DNA of 64,000 bases from Fuerstiella sp. (GCA_022447225.1 JAKVAZ010000003.1:1-64000), one strand, 5' to 3'. Positions 34,694-44,570 are shown, numbered from the stretch's first letter. The notes: a model not told the origin generated them from the sequence alone. Numbers and translations are program-made.

Positions 34694-36574
34694 TTAGGAC
34701 TGCTCTTCATCGGCTGCCAGTTCGTCACTGTTACCATCTGAGTCCGCTCCGGCCAATAAAACGCTGATGCTCTCGACGATGACAAAGTTGTCTCGCGCGG
34801 CGGGAACCTCGGTATCCGCATAATCCCGCAGCGGAACGTCCGTAAGAGCCGGCTCACCAAAATCAGAGACCAAATTGAAGCCCGGCAGGCTGTTGATTGT
34901 ATCAACCACAATCATGCCGGTTCCAATCACATTGCCAAAGACCGTGTGGGGTACGTTGTCAAGAAACAGATTGTCAACCGTATTGATGAAATACTGTCCG
35001 GTGAAACTGTTGATGTTTCCGCCGACCTGAGCCGTGGACAGTGTTCCGCGCACATTCGAATTTTCCGCCAAAGCAAATTCATTTGGCGGAGCCTCAAACG
35101 GTGCGATGCGAGAGACCACAGGTGGAATTGTGTCACTGCCCGATACTGCAAACCCGCCGCCCTGTATGACGAAATCACTTACACTGCGATGTATGATTGA
35201 ATTGTCATTGCGTGAAAGATCAGCCAGGAACGCGCTGACAGTTTGTGGAGCATCCTCGTCCAGAAGTTCTGTGTCAAATGTTCCCAGAGACGAAGAGAAT
35301 CTCAGGACCGTACCTTCCGCCAGATGGACGTTCAGTGATTCGACGGTTTCCTCACCATCCAGCGAAGACTTGATCTGGATGGCGTTGGCGCCTTTATTGG
35401 CAGGCGTGTTCGTGAGTCTCAGCTCACTGCTGAACTGTCCGGTTTCGTCCGCAGTTGTGGTTTCATCATCGAATTCACCGTCTGCATCACTGTCAATGGT
35501 GATAACCGCTCCTGCTGTCGTGGTTCCCGCGATCACAAAATCAGCATTTCCGGTGAGCAACGTTTCACTGGATTGTGTCGTCGTATTGGCCGACAGATCA
35601 AGATTCAGCAGGAGAGGAAGAACTTCCTCACGCTGAATAGCGGCAATACGTGTCAGTACATCAGAGACTGTAACTTCAGTTTCCGAGGACGGGATCGAGT
35701 CACTCGAAAAATTGAAACGCTGTGGATCGGTGGCAAATTGATTATCGGATTCAATATCTGTGCGATTGGTTCCGGAACCACCGTTTAGAACTGTTCTGTT
35801 GCCAAATGCGTTTGGTCCGCTGAACACAATGTCGTCATCTCCATCTTCGGTACGTATCCGGACCTCATCCTCGATTACTGTAGGTCCATCGACCAGCTCT
35901 GAAGGACCCACGAACACAAAATCGCTGCCGGCACCGCTGGTCACCAAAAGATCATCAGAAAAATTACTGGCGTTGAAAATCAGAGAATCCGCCTGACCTC
36001 CTGCCTGAAACAGGGTGTCACCACTCACCTGAACCTGTTCGGTCAACAGGATGTTTTCTCCCCCGGACGGGTTCACGACAAAATGACGACCGACAGTGCT
36101 GCCGATTACCCGGATAATGTCATCACCGGCGCCCTGCTCAATCCAGAGATTTGCCCCGGTTGTAAAGGATTGGATGGTGACGGTGTTGTTTCCTGAGTCA
36201 TCTTCAATTCGCAGGCTGTCTGCGACCCGAATTCCGTCGATCACCAGAGCGTCGTCACCATCGGCCAAAAGAACCTGCAGATCGCCAAAAATCTCCGGGA
36301 TCCCGTCACCTGGAACAAATTCTGTGTTCCCGTTAACTGAGGTTCCGTCCAGTCCTCGTAATACGATCGTTCCTGTTTCATCGCTGAGCAGCTCAACAAC
36401 ATTGTCAGCTTCATCCCCCTGGACAATCAGATTGCCGGCGATGAGATTCGCCGTCACATTGCCGGCCAAAAGTGTCCGCTGTTCCAGCACCTCAGAGCCG
36501 ACTGCAACGGCACTCCGGCGCAGACGCTGTTTGGTACGAACTTTCGCCGGCCACCACACAGCAACAGCGTTCAT
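34694..36574 (-). CDS. LEPR-xLL exported protein with C-terminal cyclophilin-type PPIase
   Basis: Read from ATG at 36574, the protein has 626 residues. A basic leader ends in SEVLEQRTLLAGNV, the LEPR-xLL-type motif of large exported planctomycete proteins. The middle is acidic and repetitive (GDGDDA, GAGDDII, GDDDIVFSGP), like calcium-type beta-roll or parallel beta-helix surface proteins. An Ig-like segment follows. The C-terminal ~170 residues are a cyclophilin-type peptidyl-prolyl isomerase: VLRFSSSLGTFDTELLDEDA, FVIQGGGF and PHTVFGNVIGTGMIVVDTI. The catalytic Arg position reads IIHRSVSDFVIQGG, where FHR is usual. It probably assists folding of exported proteins outside the cytoplasm. In-frame ATGs at 36649 and 36790 are alternatives; none has a clear Shine-Dalgarno. 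It is encoded just after the inverse-autotransporter gene on the same strand, 266 bases away. Confidence 0.82.
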   Translation of the reverse strand: MNAVAVWWPAKVRTKQRLRRSAVAVGSEVLEQRTLLAGNVTANLIAGNLIVQGDEADNVVELLSDETGTIVLRGLDGTSVNGNTEFVPGDGIPEIFGDLQVLLADGDDALVIDGIRVADSLRIEDDSGNNTVTIQSFTTGANLWIEQGAGDDIIRVIGSTVGRHFVVNPSGGENILLTEQVQVSGDTLFQAGGQADSLIFNASNFSDDLLVTSGAGSDFVFVGPSELVDGPTVIEDEVRIRTEDGDDDIVFSGPNAFGNRTVLNGGSGTNRTDIESDNQFATDPQRFNFSSDSIPSSETEVTVSDVLTRIAAIQREEVLPLLLNLDLSANTTTQSSETLLTGNADFVIAGTTTAGAVITIDSDADGEFDDETTTADETGQFSSELRLTNTPANKGANAIQIKSSLDGEETVESLNVHLAEGTVLRFSSSLGTFDTELLDEDAPQTVSAFLADLSRNDNSIIHRSVSDFVIQGGGFAVSGSDTIPPVVSRIAPFEAPPNEFALAENSNVRGTLSTAQVGGNINSFTGQYFINTVDNLFLDNVPHTVFGNVIGTGMIVVDTINSLPGFNLVSDFGEPALTDVPLRDYADTEVPAARDNFVIVESISVLLAGADSDGNSDELAADEEQS

Positions 36575-36840
36575 AGACAAACGCCGCAGTGGTGAAAATA
36601 CGGTGGCGAGGATCCTGGTGAAATCGAAGGAAAACACAGTCAGTTCCATGGTCGGATGGAGAGACAAATTTGTCTCATCTGAACATAGAGACCGGCCACG
36701 AGCAAGTACCAATTTTGAAGCGGCTGCTAATGAAGGCCGTTCCATGCTCATTCTGTGGAACAGACGTTCATAAATAGGTGCTGGCTGCATCGGCTTTGCA
36801 CCGGACCGTCCACTCTGCCGGAGTTGGACCCAAAAACAGC

Positions 36841-38859
36841 TCAGGGGACCTCGTTGCCCGATACATTTGATGAAGCGGTGTTGCCGCCGGCGGAGGCGGG
36901 ACTGTTCCCGTTCAGATTGAATCCGGCTCCGCCATTGGATGTGGACCGATTATCACTGATTGCACTCGTCAGATTGTCCTGAAACTCGAAGCTGAAACCG
37001 TCGCCGGAATTTTGGTATGCACGGTTACCGATAAACTCGGCATTGTTATTTGTGATGAAAAATCCGTCGCCGTTGTTGCGGTTAGCTGTATTCCCGGAGA
37101 TTGTTCCACCATTGATGGTCAAAAGAAACCCGCCAAGTCCGTTGTTCAATGCGCGATTGTCGCTGACGGTTCCACCATTATTGTCCTCGATCACAAAACC
37201 TGCGCCTGCATTATTAGTGGCAGAGTTTCTGCTGACAGTGCTACTCTCAAGAAAATCGAAGCTCAGTCCCGCCGCAGCAGCGCCACTGATTTGATTATCA
37301 AGAATACTGATATTGCTGAGAGTGCCGTTGCCTTGAATTCCATTCCGGCCTCCCGTAATCGTCAGGCCTCGAATCGAAGAATTATTCGCAGCAACGAAGA
37401 CAGGCAGATTTTCTCTGGTTCCGTTAATCGTTGGTCGTTGTCCAAAGAAAGCCGGTAATCCGGTAACCGCACCCACCACATGAACTCCACCACCCAAAAT
37501 ACTCTGGCCGTCACGTAACTCGACTGTGTCTTCCAGTCGAAATTCACCTGCCGACCCGTTAATCAGCACGACGTTTGTTCCGGTATCGGCAATTGCATTC
37601 TGAATGCTGTTGTCGGTTTCCGCAGTGACGACCGCCGTATTGGCACCCAGAGAGATTCGGGTTGTCGCATCCGGTATCGCGACGGTTGCTTCCTGCGGTC
37701 CCGCGGCGGCGGCATGAGTGACAATGTCATCATCCCGCACAATGCGGTCCAGCATCCGCCGTGCGAGTGGATGACTGTTTACGTTCTGATGCATGGCAGG
37801 ATTCCCCAGAGGAAGAACGAGTCGAACCAGGGCGTTGAACTGGTGGTCTCTGATCTGATCCCACTGATATTCCGCGCCGATGGTCAGACGTGAACCACGT
37901 CCCAGTCCGGGAACGTCGAACGACCGCGATTCCATTCGAACTTTTGGCCCGGCGATGTCGGGATATCCTGCGGCGTCTGCACCGAAGTAGTAACCACCCA
38001 GAAAAGCACGTGATTCACTGAATCCATAATCAGCAAGCAGCCAGCCGTATTCACAGTCCACGCCCCCGTAGGCCCGTTCCTGACCGGCACGCATCAGGAC
38101 AGAACTGCCCGTGAAATTAAACGCAGTTGCACCGGCAGCTGCCTTCGCTCCGGTCAGCGGGATATAACCATTGACGCGGGCCTCAAACGGGATGGCCAGG
38201 TATTCCATGCCCACGGTGATCTGCTGGAAGTTATTGTTGTAGGCCGTTTGCCGGATGTCATAAAACACATAACTCCCGAAAATTCCATACGGAGACGATA
38301 TGACCCGCTGAGCCAGTCCGATGTTGGCTTCAACTGAGTGTTGATCATCCAAGGTGGTTCGCAGATCAGCGAAAACGAGTTCTTCGGGCGTCTGAAACAA
38401 AGGGATCATTCGCTGGGCCTGGCCCAGCACCCGTTCCGTGCCCCCCTTAAATATTCCTGACAAATATGGCTGCCACAGACCGGGATGTACATGAACCTTC
38501 CATGCAGAATCTGCTGAACTGCCGGGGCAGGGCAGTGAACCACTTACAAAGGGTTCCTGTGGGCCTGTTGAAACATGAACGGGAGGAATCTGAGGCGACC
38601 ACGCTGGCGTCAGCCAGGGCTGCGTGTTTGATGCTCCGACTATAGGCGCTGGTGTGTAAAACGGGTCTTGTACCGACGGCTGGAAATATGGAGTGGTGGA
38701 AGACGGACTGGCGATGTTGAACGCCGGACCCGGCTGAGAACCCGCTCGAACGGTTGGAACTTGAATGTAGAAGCCGCTGAGTATCGGAACGGCGACCAGC
38801 ATCAAACCAGCCAGTCGGGCACGATATTCGGACGTACTGCTCCATCTGTCCAAACTCAT
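36841..38859 (-). CDS. Inverse-autotransporter-like beta-barrel with beta-helix passenger
   Basis: The 672-residue protein starts with a signal sequence (hydrophobic core LAGLMLVAVPILSGFYI). A Pro/Ser/Thr-rich linker follows to about residue 115. Residues about 115-355 have alternating amphipathic strands like the intimin/invasin inverse autotransporter barrel (for example GIFGSYVFYDIRQ, ITVGMEYLAIPFEARVNGYI, YGGVDCEYGWLLADYGF, LTIGAEYQWDQIRDHQF and NALVRLVLPLG). Residues about 430-672 form an Asn/Gly-rich right-handed parallel beta-helix of the NosD/pectate-lyase type (repeats around N-x-(I/V)-S-x-N-x-A). Barrel first and passenger second is the order of type Ve secretion. No Ig-like or C-type lectin domains are seen, so the passenger differs from classical invasins. 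It probably acts as an outer-membrane adhesin or polysaccharide-binding protein. There is no clear Shine-Dalgarno. Confidence 0.78.
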   Translation of the reverse strand: MSLDRWSSTSEYRARLAGLMLVAVPILSGFYIQVPTVRAGSQPGPAFNIASPSSTTPYFQPSVQDPFYTPAPIVGASNTQPWLTPAWSPQIPPVHVSTGPQEPFVSGSLPCPGSSADSAWKVHVHPGLWQPYLSGIFKGGTERVLGQAQRMIPLFQTPEELVFADLRTTLDDQHSVEANIGLAQRVISSPYGIFGSYVFYDIRQTAYNNNFQQITVGMEYLAIPFEARVNGYIPLTGAKAAAGATAFNFTGSSVLMRAGQERAYGGVDCEYGWLLADYGFSESRAFLGGYYFGADAAGYPDIAGPKVRMESRSFDVPGLGRGSRLTIGAEYQWDQIRDHQFNALVRLVLPLGNPAMHQNVNSHPLARRMLDRIVRDDDIVTHAAAAGPQEATVAIPDATTRISLGANTAVVTAETDNSIQNAIADTGTNVVLINGSAGEFRLEDTVELRDGQSILGGGVHVVGAVTGLPAFFGQRPTINGTRENLPVFVAANNSSIRGLTITGGRNGIQGNGTLSNISILDNQISGAAAAGLSFDFLESSTVSRNSATNNAGAGFVIEDNNGGTVSDNRALNNGLGGFLLTINGGTISGNTANRNNGDGFFITNNNAEFIGNRAYQNSGDGFSFEFQDNLTSAISDNRSTSNGGAGFNLNGNSPASAGGNTASSNVSGNEVP

Positions 38860-39238
38860 ATTGACACGTTTCTAAGAAAAGAAGCGAAGGGTCGGTGGAC
38901 CACGACCCACGAATCGAGACACGACACAGTTTGACATTCGGACGAAAAATCAGTGTCACCGGCAAACTAGAATCTGTACTTGAATCCAATCAAGACAAAA
39001 TGCATGTCAGGGCATCAGGCCACGGGCAGTATGACCCTTGGTGCGGCAGATGTTGCCGGTTGAGTGGCGGCCTGCGGCGGGTTAAGTGCGTTGAACCGGT
39101 CGAAAATGCGTGTTTGGCCGAAGGTTCTGTTGAGCTGCCGTCCAGTGAGTCGCATGTTTTTCGCTCAGACCCGACGAGAAACATGGTGCTTTTGATTGCG
39201 CCCATGTTCATTGACAGGTTGATGATCGTGCATCGATA
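38860..39238. other. Intergenic, nothing recognised
   Basis: About 380 bases between the end of the first sulfatase gene and the start of the inverse-autotransporter gene (same strand). The latter's promoter should be here; no clear boxes, hairpin or small gene seen. Confidence 0.45.
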
Positions 39239-41635
39239 TTATTTCAGTTGCACATGCACTTGTTCAATCGTGCCGTTGAACCGAAACGGAGCTGAGTCCA
39301 TGTAGTCTCGTGATACAACGCTGCCCAGATCAACACCCACGTCAAAGGACTCGCTGGCAGAAAAAACGCCGGGAACAGTCATATCAGTTTCCAGACTTGC
39401 GGATTCAGTACCGTCGATTGTCATTACGATGTTCGCAGGTGCTCCAGGATTTCGAATAGTGGTGTCGATCTGGATTTGATGAGATCCGGCTGAAAGTCTC
39501 GTAACTGATTTCATGCGGAAGCGTTTGATGATCATTAGATTGTATTCAAAGTAAACATAGCCATCTTTGACATAGCAGGTAAGTCCACCGCCGGCACCAC
39601 CCAGGGCGTAGAGGACACCGGACGAATCGTCAGTAAATTCGGCGTCAATCAACACACTGTTGCTTTTCTTTCCGAGGCCCGGTGCTGCAAACTCGGGCAT
39701 GCGGAATGTTGTCTGGTCAAACACCCAACTGCGGTAAGGTGACGTCAGCACGTCTTCGGGATGAATTCGAAGCCAGATTCCGGCCCCGACGGGAAAGACC
39801 TGGTTGGCTTGGGCTTCCTGCAAAAACAGAGTCTGCAGCTGTTGCAGTTTTTCCGGGTATGTGTCGGCCACATTTCGGGCCTGCGAGAAATCCTGATGCA
39901 GATTATAAAGTTCCCAGTGATCCTTGCGGGAATCCCACTGTCCCAGTCCCTGTTGAGCGTTTTTCCATGGAATGAGGGGGCCAAAGGCACAGGCATACCA
40001 GCCGTCCTGATAGATTCCGCGACTACCATTGTTTTCAAAATACTGAACGTGTTTGTTTTCCGGTGCGTCTGAGGAAAACAGCGACTTTGCCATACTCACA
40101 CCATCGATCGGATCCTGGTGAAATCCGTCGACTTGTTCAGGGTGTGGAATGTTGAGCAGGTCGTAGATCGTGGGGACAATATCATTAACATGGTAGAACT
40201 GATCACGCGGCTGACGATTTGGCCTGATCTTTTTCGGCCACGAAACTACCAGCGGATTGCGGGTTCCGCCAAAGTGTGATGCCACGAGTTTGGTATGGTG
40301 AAACGGGGTTGATCCCGCCCATGCCCATCCGGCGTGGTACATGTTGTCAACTTCAGCGGTTCCCAGCTTTTCAATCCCGCCAATTTCTTTGAGGGCTTTG
40401 ATCTGCTGCTCAACAGTATTGGGAATCTGATTCTGGGCAAGCAGTTCACTGATCGATCCTCTCTGTCCTTCCGCACTGCTTCCGTTATCGCCCCAGATAT
40501 AGAAGATCAGCGTGTTGTCACGTTGGCCGGTGGCGTCGATATGATCAATCAGTTTTCCGACTTGAGCATCCACATGTTCGACATAGCCGGCAAACACCTC
40601 CATCAAACGCGTTTGGAAAGATCGCTGTGCCGCCGGGATGTCATTCCAGGCGTCCATCGTGCCGGCTCGTTCGGTGAGTTGCGTGTCTTCCGGGATCCAG
40701 CCGAGTGCTTTTTGTCGAGAAAAAATTTCCTGGCGCAACTCGTCCCAGCCCTGATCAAAACGGCCGGAATACCTGTCGGCCCATTCATGAAATATCTGAT
40801 GAGGCCCGTGTGCTGCGCCTGGGGCCCAGTACATCAGAAAGGGTTGATCCGGAGAGTAAGACTGGTGCTGTTTCATCCACGTGATGGCGCGTTCGGCAAG
40901 GTCCTCGGACAAATGATATTTTTCGTCATGTGGTGGTTCAACAACATTACGGTTCTCCACAAGTCGAGGTTCGTACTGAGATGTTTCTCCGGCCAGAAAA
41001 CCGTAAAAATAATCGAAGCCGTAAGCGTTGGGCCAGTAAGTAAACGGTCCCATGGCCGTGGTCTGGTCGGCAGGGGAATTGTGCCACTTGCCGAATGCCG
41101 AAGTCTTGTAGCCGTAGTTTCTCAGGACTGTTGCCAGTGTGGCCGAGGTTTGAGGAATGATGCCGGTGTAACCATCCCAATCGACGGCCCGCTCGGCGAT
41201 GGTCCCGCTGCCGACACGATGATGATTGCGTCCGGTCAGCAAAGAGGCGCGAGTGGGCGAACAAATCGATGTGGTATGAAACCGGTTGTAGCTGATGCCC
41301 TGAGACGCCACGCGACTCAGTGTTGGTGTCTCGGCAAATCCGCCAAATGTTGACGGCACACCAAACCCTACGTCATCGATCAGCACGATCAGAATGTTGG
41401 GGGCGTCAGCGGCAAGTTGCTGAGGATGTTGGCGTCGTTGCATTGTGGAACTCTGCAGTGTTTGTCCGGCGACACTGGTTGAAGGTGGCGGGCGAAACGG
41501 CAATACGTCACCTTCAGTGACGCCGTTCTTCGTCGCGTCCACAAGACCCGTCTGAGCGCCGGCCGGATTTGACAGAACTCCGTTCAACAAACAGCTGCAC
41601 AGTAACAGGAGTACGAACGATCGCAGTGGCATCAT
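39239..41635 (-). CDS. Secreted Cys-type sulfatase with C-terminal beta-sandwich
   Basis: The 798-residue protein has a clear signal peptide (LRSFVLLLLCSCLL, cut near PAGA). The sulfatase core starts at ILIVLIDDVGFG with metal-binding Asp87-Asp88. The active-site motif CSPTRASLLTGR places the formylglycine-forming cysteine at Cys125. Later blocks such as KTSAFGKWHN, WAPGAAHGPHQ and FYIWGDNGSSAEG carry the expected His/Lys/Asp-Asn ligands. Sulfatases remove sulfate esters from polysaccharides or small molecules, and planctomycetes use many of them on algal sulfated glycans. The last ~180 residues form a LamG/concanavalin-like sandwich that may bind carbohydrate. Maturation needs a formylglycine-generating system encoded elsewhere. 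It is followed on the same strand-cluster by a second sulfatase gene upstream. Confidence 0.93.
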   Translation of the reverse strand: MMPLRSFVLLLLCSCLLNGVLSNPAGAQTGLVDATKNGVTEGDVLPFRPPPSTSVAGQTLQSSTMQRRQHPQQLAADAPNILIVLIDDVGFGVPSTFGGFAETPTLSRVASQGISYNRFHTTSICSPTRASLLTGRNHHRVGSGTIAERAVDWDGYTGIIPQTSATLATVLRNYGYKTSAFGKWHNSPADQTTAMGPFTYWPNAYGFDYFYGFLAGETSQYEPRLVENRNVVEPPHDEKYHLSEDLAERAITWMKQHQSYSPDQPFLMYWAPGAAHGPHQIFHEWADRYSGRFDQGWDELRQEIFSRQKALGWIPEDTQLTERAGTMDAWNDIPAAQRSFQTRLMEVFAGYVEHVDAQVGKLIDHIDATGQRDNTLIFYIWGDNGSSAEGQRGSISELLAQNQIPNTVEQQIKALKEIGGIEKLGTAEVDNMYHAGWAWAGSTPFHHTKLVASHFGGTRNPLVVSWPKKIRPNRQPRDQFYHVNDIVPTIYDLLNIPHPEQVDGFHQDPIDGVSMAKSLFSSDAPENKHVQYFENNGSRGIYQDGWYACAFGPLIPWKNAQQGLGQWDSRKDHWELYNLHQDFSQARNVADTYPEKLQQLQTLFLQEAQANQVFPVGAGIWLRIHPEDVLTSPYRSWVFDQTTFRMPEFAAPGLGKKSNSVLIDAEFTDDSSGVLYALGGAGGGLTCYVKDGYVYFEYNLMIIKRFRMKSVTRLSAGSHQIQIDTTIRNPGAPANIVMTIDGTESASLETDMTVPGVFSASESFDVGVDLGSVVSRDYMDSAPFRFNGTIEQVHVQLK

Positions 41636-41732
41636 CGGACTTCGCTTAATCTGGAAAAGAGCTGGATGAATAAGGGTAGTTTTGATAGCAGAGTCAGGTC
41701 GTCGACGGACGTTTGAGTCTGATCCTGGCCGT

Positions 41733-43331
41733 TTAGTTCAGGCCGATTTCTTTGGGGGGATAAATTCTGTACGTGGCGGCGTGAGCCTTCAGTTTTGCAG
41801 CCACAGATGCCAGCCAGGCATTTCGTCGGTGGCCAACTGTGGTTTGTTCTTTTGGATCGATGTACAGATTGAACAACCAGGGAGCCAGTCCCGTGGTGTG
41901 CAGTGTGGCCATGTCGATTTGCAGGTTGGGCGTCTGGGGCAGCAGAACTTTGACGTGCAGTTTGTATTCTCTCATCCGACAGGCGGTGAGTTCGGCACCC
42001 CACCAGAAATACACAGCTTCGCGATTAGATTCTCCCTGGTCGTGCAGCAGGAATGATGTTTGATCGACAAAATCATAATATTTTTTTGACGGTAGACTGT
42101 CCTTTGATACACCTGCCAGTGTCAGGGCGGTTCCGAACAGATCCATCAGATCGAAGAGTCCATCGCTTTGGCGTCCTGCCTGAATCATATTTTTCCAATA
42201 GGCAATTCCCGGAACCCGAACCCCACCTTCAAAGGTGGTGCCTTTGGCGCCGCGAAATGGTGTGTATCCCGAGTCCGGCCACGAATCCATCTGCGGGCCG
42301 TTGTCAGACGTGACAAAGATGAACGTGTTTTCGAGAACTCCGGCATCCGTCAGCGCGCGGACAATGCTGCCGATGTGCAGGTCAACTTCCGCGACACCTT
42401 CTTTATAGTAATATTTGGCAGCACTGCTGCCTTTCAGTCGAGAGTTGGGAAAGTTGTCGGCATGCACTTTCATAAAACAGTGTTCTATGAAAAAAGGTTT
42501 TTCCTGAGCTGCCAGTTCCCGGATTCTTTTGACTGAAAAATCAGCCAGCACCTGATCGGCATTTCCCATGTCGGTCGTGGATCCGATCGAGCTGACTGTT
42601 TCTGTCTTGCCGCCGGCAAAACCATGCACCAGATCTACGCCAGGCCCAATCAGTTCAAAGGCCGCCATCAGATCCTGATTCAGTAACAGATCGGGATAGC
42701 GTCGTTCGTCGAATCGCTGTGATATTTCTTTTTGCGCCGGGTAGTAACCATAAAATTCGTCGAATCCCACATCGTGGGGGCGCAGACCTTCGCCTTCCCC
42801 GATGTGCCATTTTCCGGTCAGCACAGAATGATAACCGCAATCACTCAGCCGTTTTGCCAGACTCACTTCGTCCGCCCACGGGTTACGCGTGATTTTGTCG
42901 CCCGCCAGAATGGGGCGAATCAGACCCGTACGAACAGGAAGTCGTCCGGTCAGAATTGCAGACCGTGTTGGAGTGCATGTCTGTTGAGAATAGCAACTCG
43001 TCAGACGCAGCCCGTTACGGGCCAGGGTATCCATATTCGGAGTGTCGGCTCCAACAGCGATGCCTCCTCCGTAACAGCCAGGATCGCCGTATCCCATGTC
43101 ATCGACCACGATCCACACGATGTTGGGACGCTGACCGGTTTTTGCATAAAGTTGGGCTAGTTTTTCTGCAGCGTGTTTCTGCTGAACAGGATGCGGAATT
43201 GCGGCTTCAAAGTTGGCTGCCGTTTTCACAGAGCGGTCCAGTGTCTGTGCCCGCAGCACACATTCAGATGTGAACAGGACACCGCAAAGGACCAGACAAC
43301 GGATCTGTGTTTGTTTAACGACCGTGTTCAT
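41733..43331 (-). CDS. Secreted Cys-type sulfatase
   Basis: The start at 43331 (MNTVVKQTQ) is supported by GAGGTG five bases upstream and a signal-like segment (IRCLVLCGVLFTSECVLRAQ); an ATG at 43649 would add 106 residues of non-protein-like sequence. The 532-residue product has metal ligands Asp77-Asp78 (IVWIVVDDMGYGD), the formylglycine site CTPTRSAILTGR with Cys119, GKWHIGEGEGLRPHDVGFDEFYGY, and FVTSDNGPQMD. This layout is that of arylsulfatase-A-like (S1) enzymes acting on sulfate esters. It sits about 100 bases from the other sulfatase gene and points the same way, so the two may be co-transcribed with this one first. Substrate unknown. Confidence 0.92.
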   Translation of the reverse strand: MNTVVKQTQIRCLVLCGVLFTSECVLRAQTLDRSVKTAANFEAAIPHPVQQKHAAEKLAQLYAKTGQRPNIVWIVVDDMGYGDPGCYGGGIAVGADTPNMDTLARNGLRLTSCYSQQTCTPTRSAILTGRLPVRTGLIRPILAGDKITRNPWADEVSLAKRLSDCGYHSVLTGKWHIGEGEGLRPHDVGFDEFYGYYPAQKEISQRFDERRYPDLLLNQDLMAAFELIGPGVDLVHGFAGGKTETVSSIGSTTDMGNADQVLADFSVKRIRELAAQEKPFFIEHCFMKVHADNFPNSRLKGSSAAKYYYKEGVAEVDLHIGSIVRALTDAGVLENTFIFVTSDNGPQMDSWPDSGYTPFRGAKGTTFEGGVRVPGIAYWKNMIQAGRQSDGLFDLMDLFGTALTLAGVSKDSLPSKKYYDFVDQTSFLLHDQGESNREAVYFWWGAELTACRMREYKLHVKVLLPQTPNLQIDMATLHTTGLAPWLFNLYIDPKEQTTVGHRRNAWLASVAAKLKAHAATYRIYPPKEIGLN

Positions 43332-43754
43332 CACAGCACCTCGACAATTGGCTGGTAGGCATTGAGAGCAGTCTCTTGCCAGTGAATTATGCTTCGGTCG
43401 CACGCTTCGGTTCACTCGCACGCTGATTTTAGTCAGAGGAAAGCTGCCATGCCTGTTCGGTAGCCCGTGGCGATCGGAATTCACGATAATTAAATGTGAG
43501 CTGAAATAATCCGATTGAGGCCTGGTCAGGCGATCATTGAAATTTGCAGGGAATGAAGTTGGGTTTTGACGGGGACCCGTTTTGCCCATATTGAACAATG
43601 TTTGCTTTGTATGTACTTTCGGATGCAATGCAGCTATCGATGTTATCACCGTCGCTCAGAAGCCGTGTTCCGTATGGATTGATCAGAAACGGGTCACCGT
43701 CAACGCTGTGCAGCCGTTGAGAAGAGCACAATGCCATACATCGCGGGGTGGATT
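43332..43754. other. Intergenic, one weak small frame
   Basis: About 420 bases between the heme operon end and the second sulfatase start. A 67-codon minus frame (43534-43737) has no ribosome binding site or recognised similarity and I do not call it. Confidence 0.45.
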
Positions 43755-44570
43755 TCAGTTTAAGAGATGCTCGAGCGTCCGTCTGGATGCACGTCGTTCG
43801 AATTCCGTCATAAATGTGTCTGCATCCGGTAAAGCGAAACCCTGTTCAGGCCAGCGTTTACCGATCTCCGGTTTTCGATCGAAGGATTTCACTTTGGTCA
43901 GATATTTTTTATAGGCCGTACGAAATCCAGTTCGTACAGCACTGATGATGTTCATGTACTCAGCAACAGTCACTGTCGCTTTCGGATAATTCCATGTTGT
44001 GGCTCCCATGATATCGCCGAGTTTCCAGTCATGTTTTGGTGAGTCGGGATGGCCATTATGGCAGTTGATACACGCATCGACTGTGGCAAAGTCGGGAAAC
44101 ATTGCTGTCCAGCGTTCAGTGCTTTCGTCAAAAAAAAACTCGGCGGCGCGGCTTTTCAGTATGTTCTCGAAATGCAGTTTCTGAGTACCTGAAAAGTGGT
44201 TTGATGCAGTGATTGGCCGATGAGATCCCAGGAACAGTCCCAGAGGAACAGGGCTGTGGTTGAGACTCTCTGCGGCCGTGCGAAGGTACACAGCCGGCAA
44301 TGGACCGGCCTCAACGTCGGGATGTTTCCAGTCTTCGCTGAACTTAAGGCCCGTTGTTTTACCGGCGCCTACAATCGACTGGGTATATAATGATCGTACA
44401 ACATCATTCTCGGCGGCGATTGTTTGCAGGACTTTTTGTATTGGTACAGATGCTGTCGATGGCCCCTGTGCTTTATGCGAATCCGGCAGTGGCGGCGGAG
44501 CTGAAACAAAAGTCCAGACGAGTATCACAAGCAGTGCCAGTGCTGTGAGTTGTCTGCCGGTTATCGTCAT
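43755..44570 (-). CDS. Tll0287-like (DUF3365) monoheme protein
   Basis: The 271-residue protein has an N-terminal anchor or signal segment (LTALALLVILVWTFVSA). A DUF3365/Tll0287-like domain follows, with one covalent heme site CINCHNGH (Cys167, Cys170, His171) and the family's following text SPKHDWKLGDIMGA. The domain is a PAS-like periplasmic heme-binding or sensor fold. Ending soon after the domain without a kinase or cyclase output makes a redox or electron-transfer role more likely than signalling. Its start ATGA overlaps the stop of the pentaheme cytochrome gene by four bases, indicating translational coupling. It is the last gene of the three-gene heme operon. Confidence 0.87.
   Translation of the reverse strand: MTITGRQLTALALLVILVWTFVSAPPPLPDSHKAQGPSTASVPIQKVLQTIAAENDVVRSLYTQSIVGAGKTTGLKFSEDWKHPDVEAGPLPAVYLRTAAESLNHSPVPLGLFLGSHRPITASNHFSGTQKLHFENILKSRAAEFFFDESTERWTAMFPDFATVDACINCHNGHPDSPKHDWKLGDIMGATTWNYPKATVTVAEYMNIISAVRTGFRTAYKKYLTKVKSFDRKPEIGKRWPEQGFALPDADTFMTEFERRASRRTLEHLLN

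Noticed and set aside
40334-41353. 339-codon plus frame opposite the first sulfatase
   Set aside because: Antisense of a complete sulfatase core.
43534-43737. 67-codon minus frame downstream of the Tll0287-like gene
   Set aside because: No ribosome binding site, no recognised similarity and low-complexity-free but unfamiliar text; not enough support for a gene.
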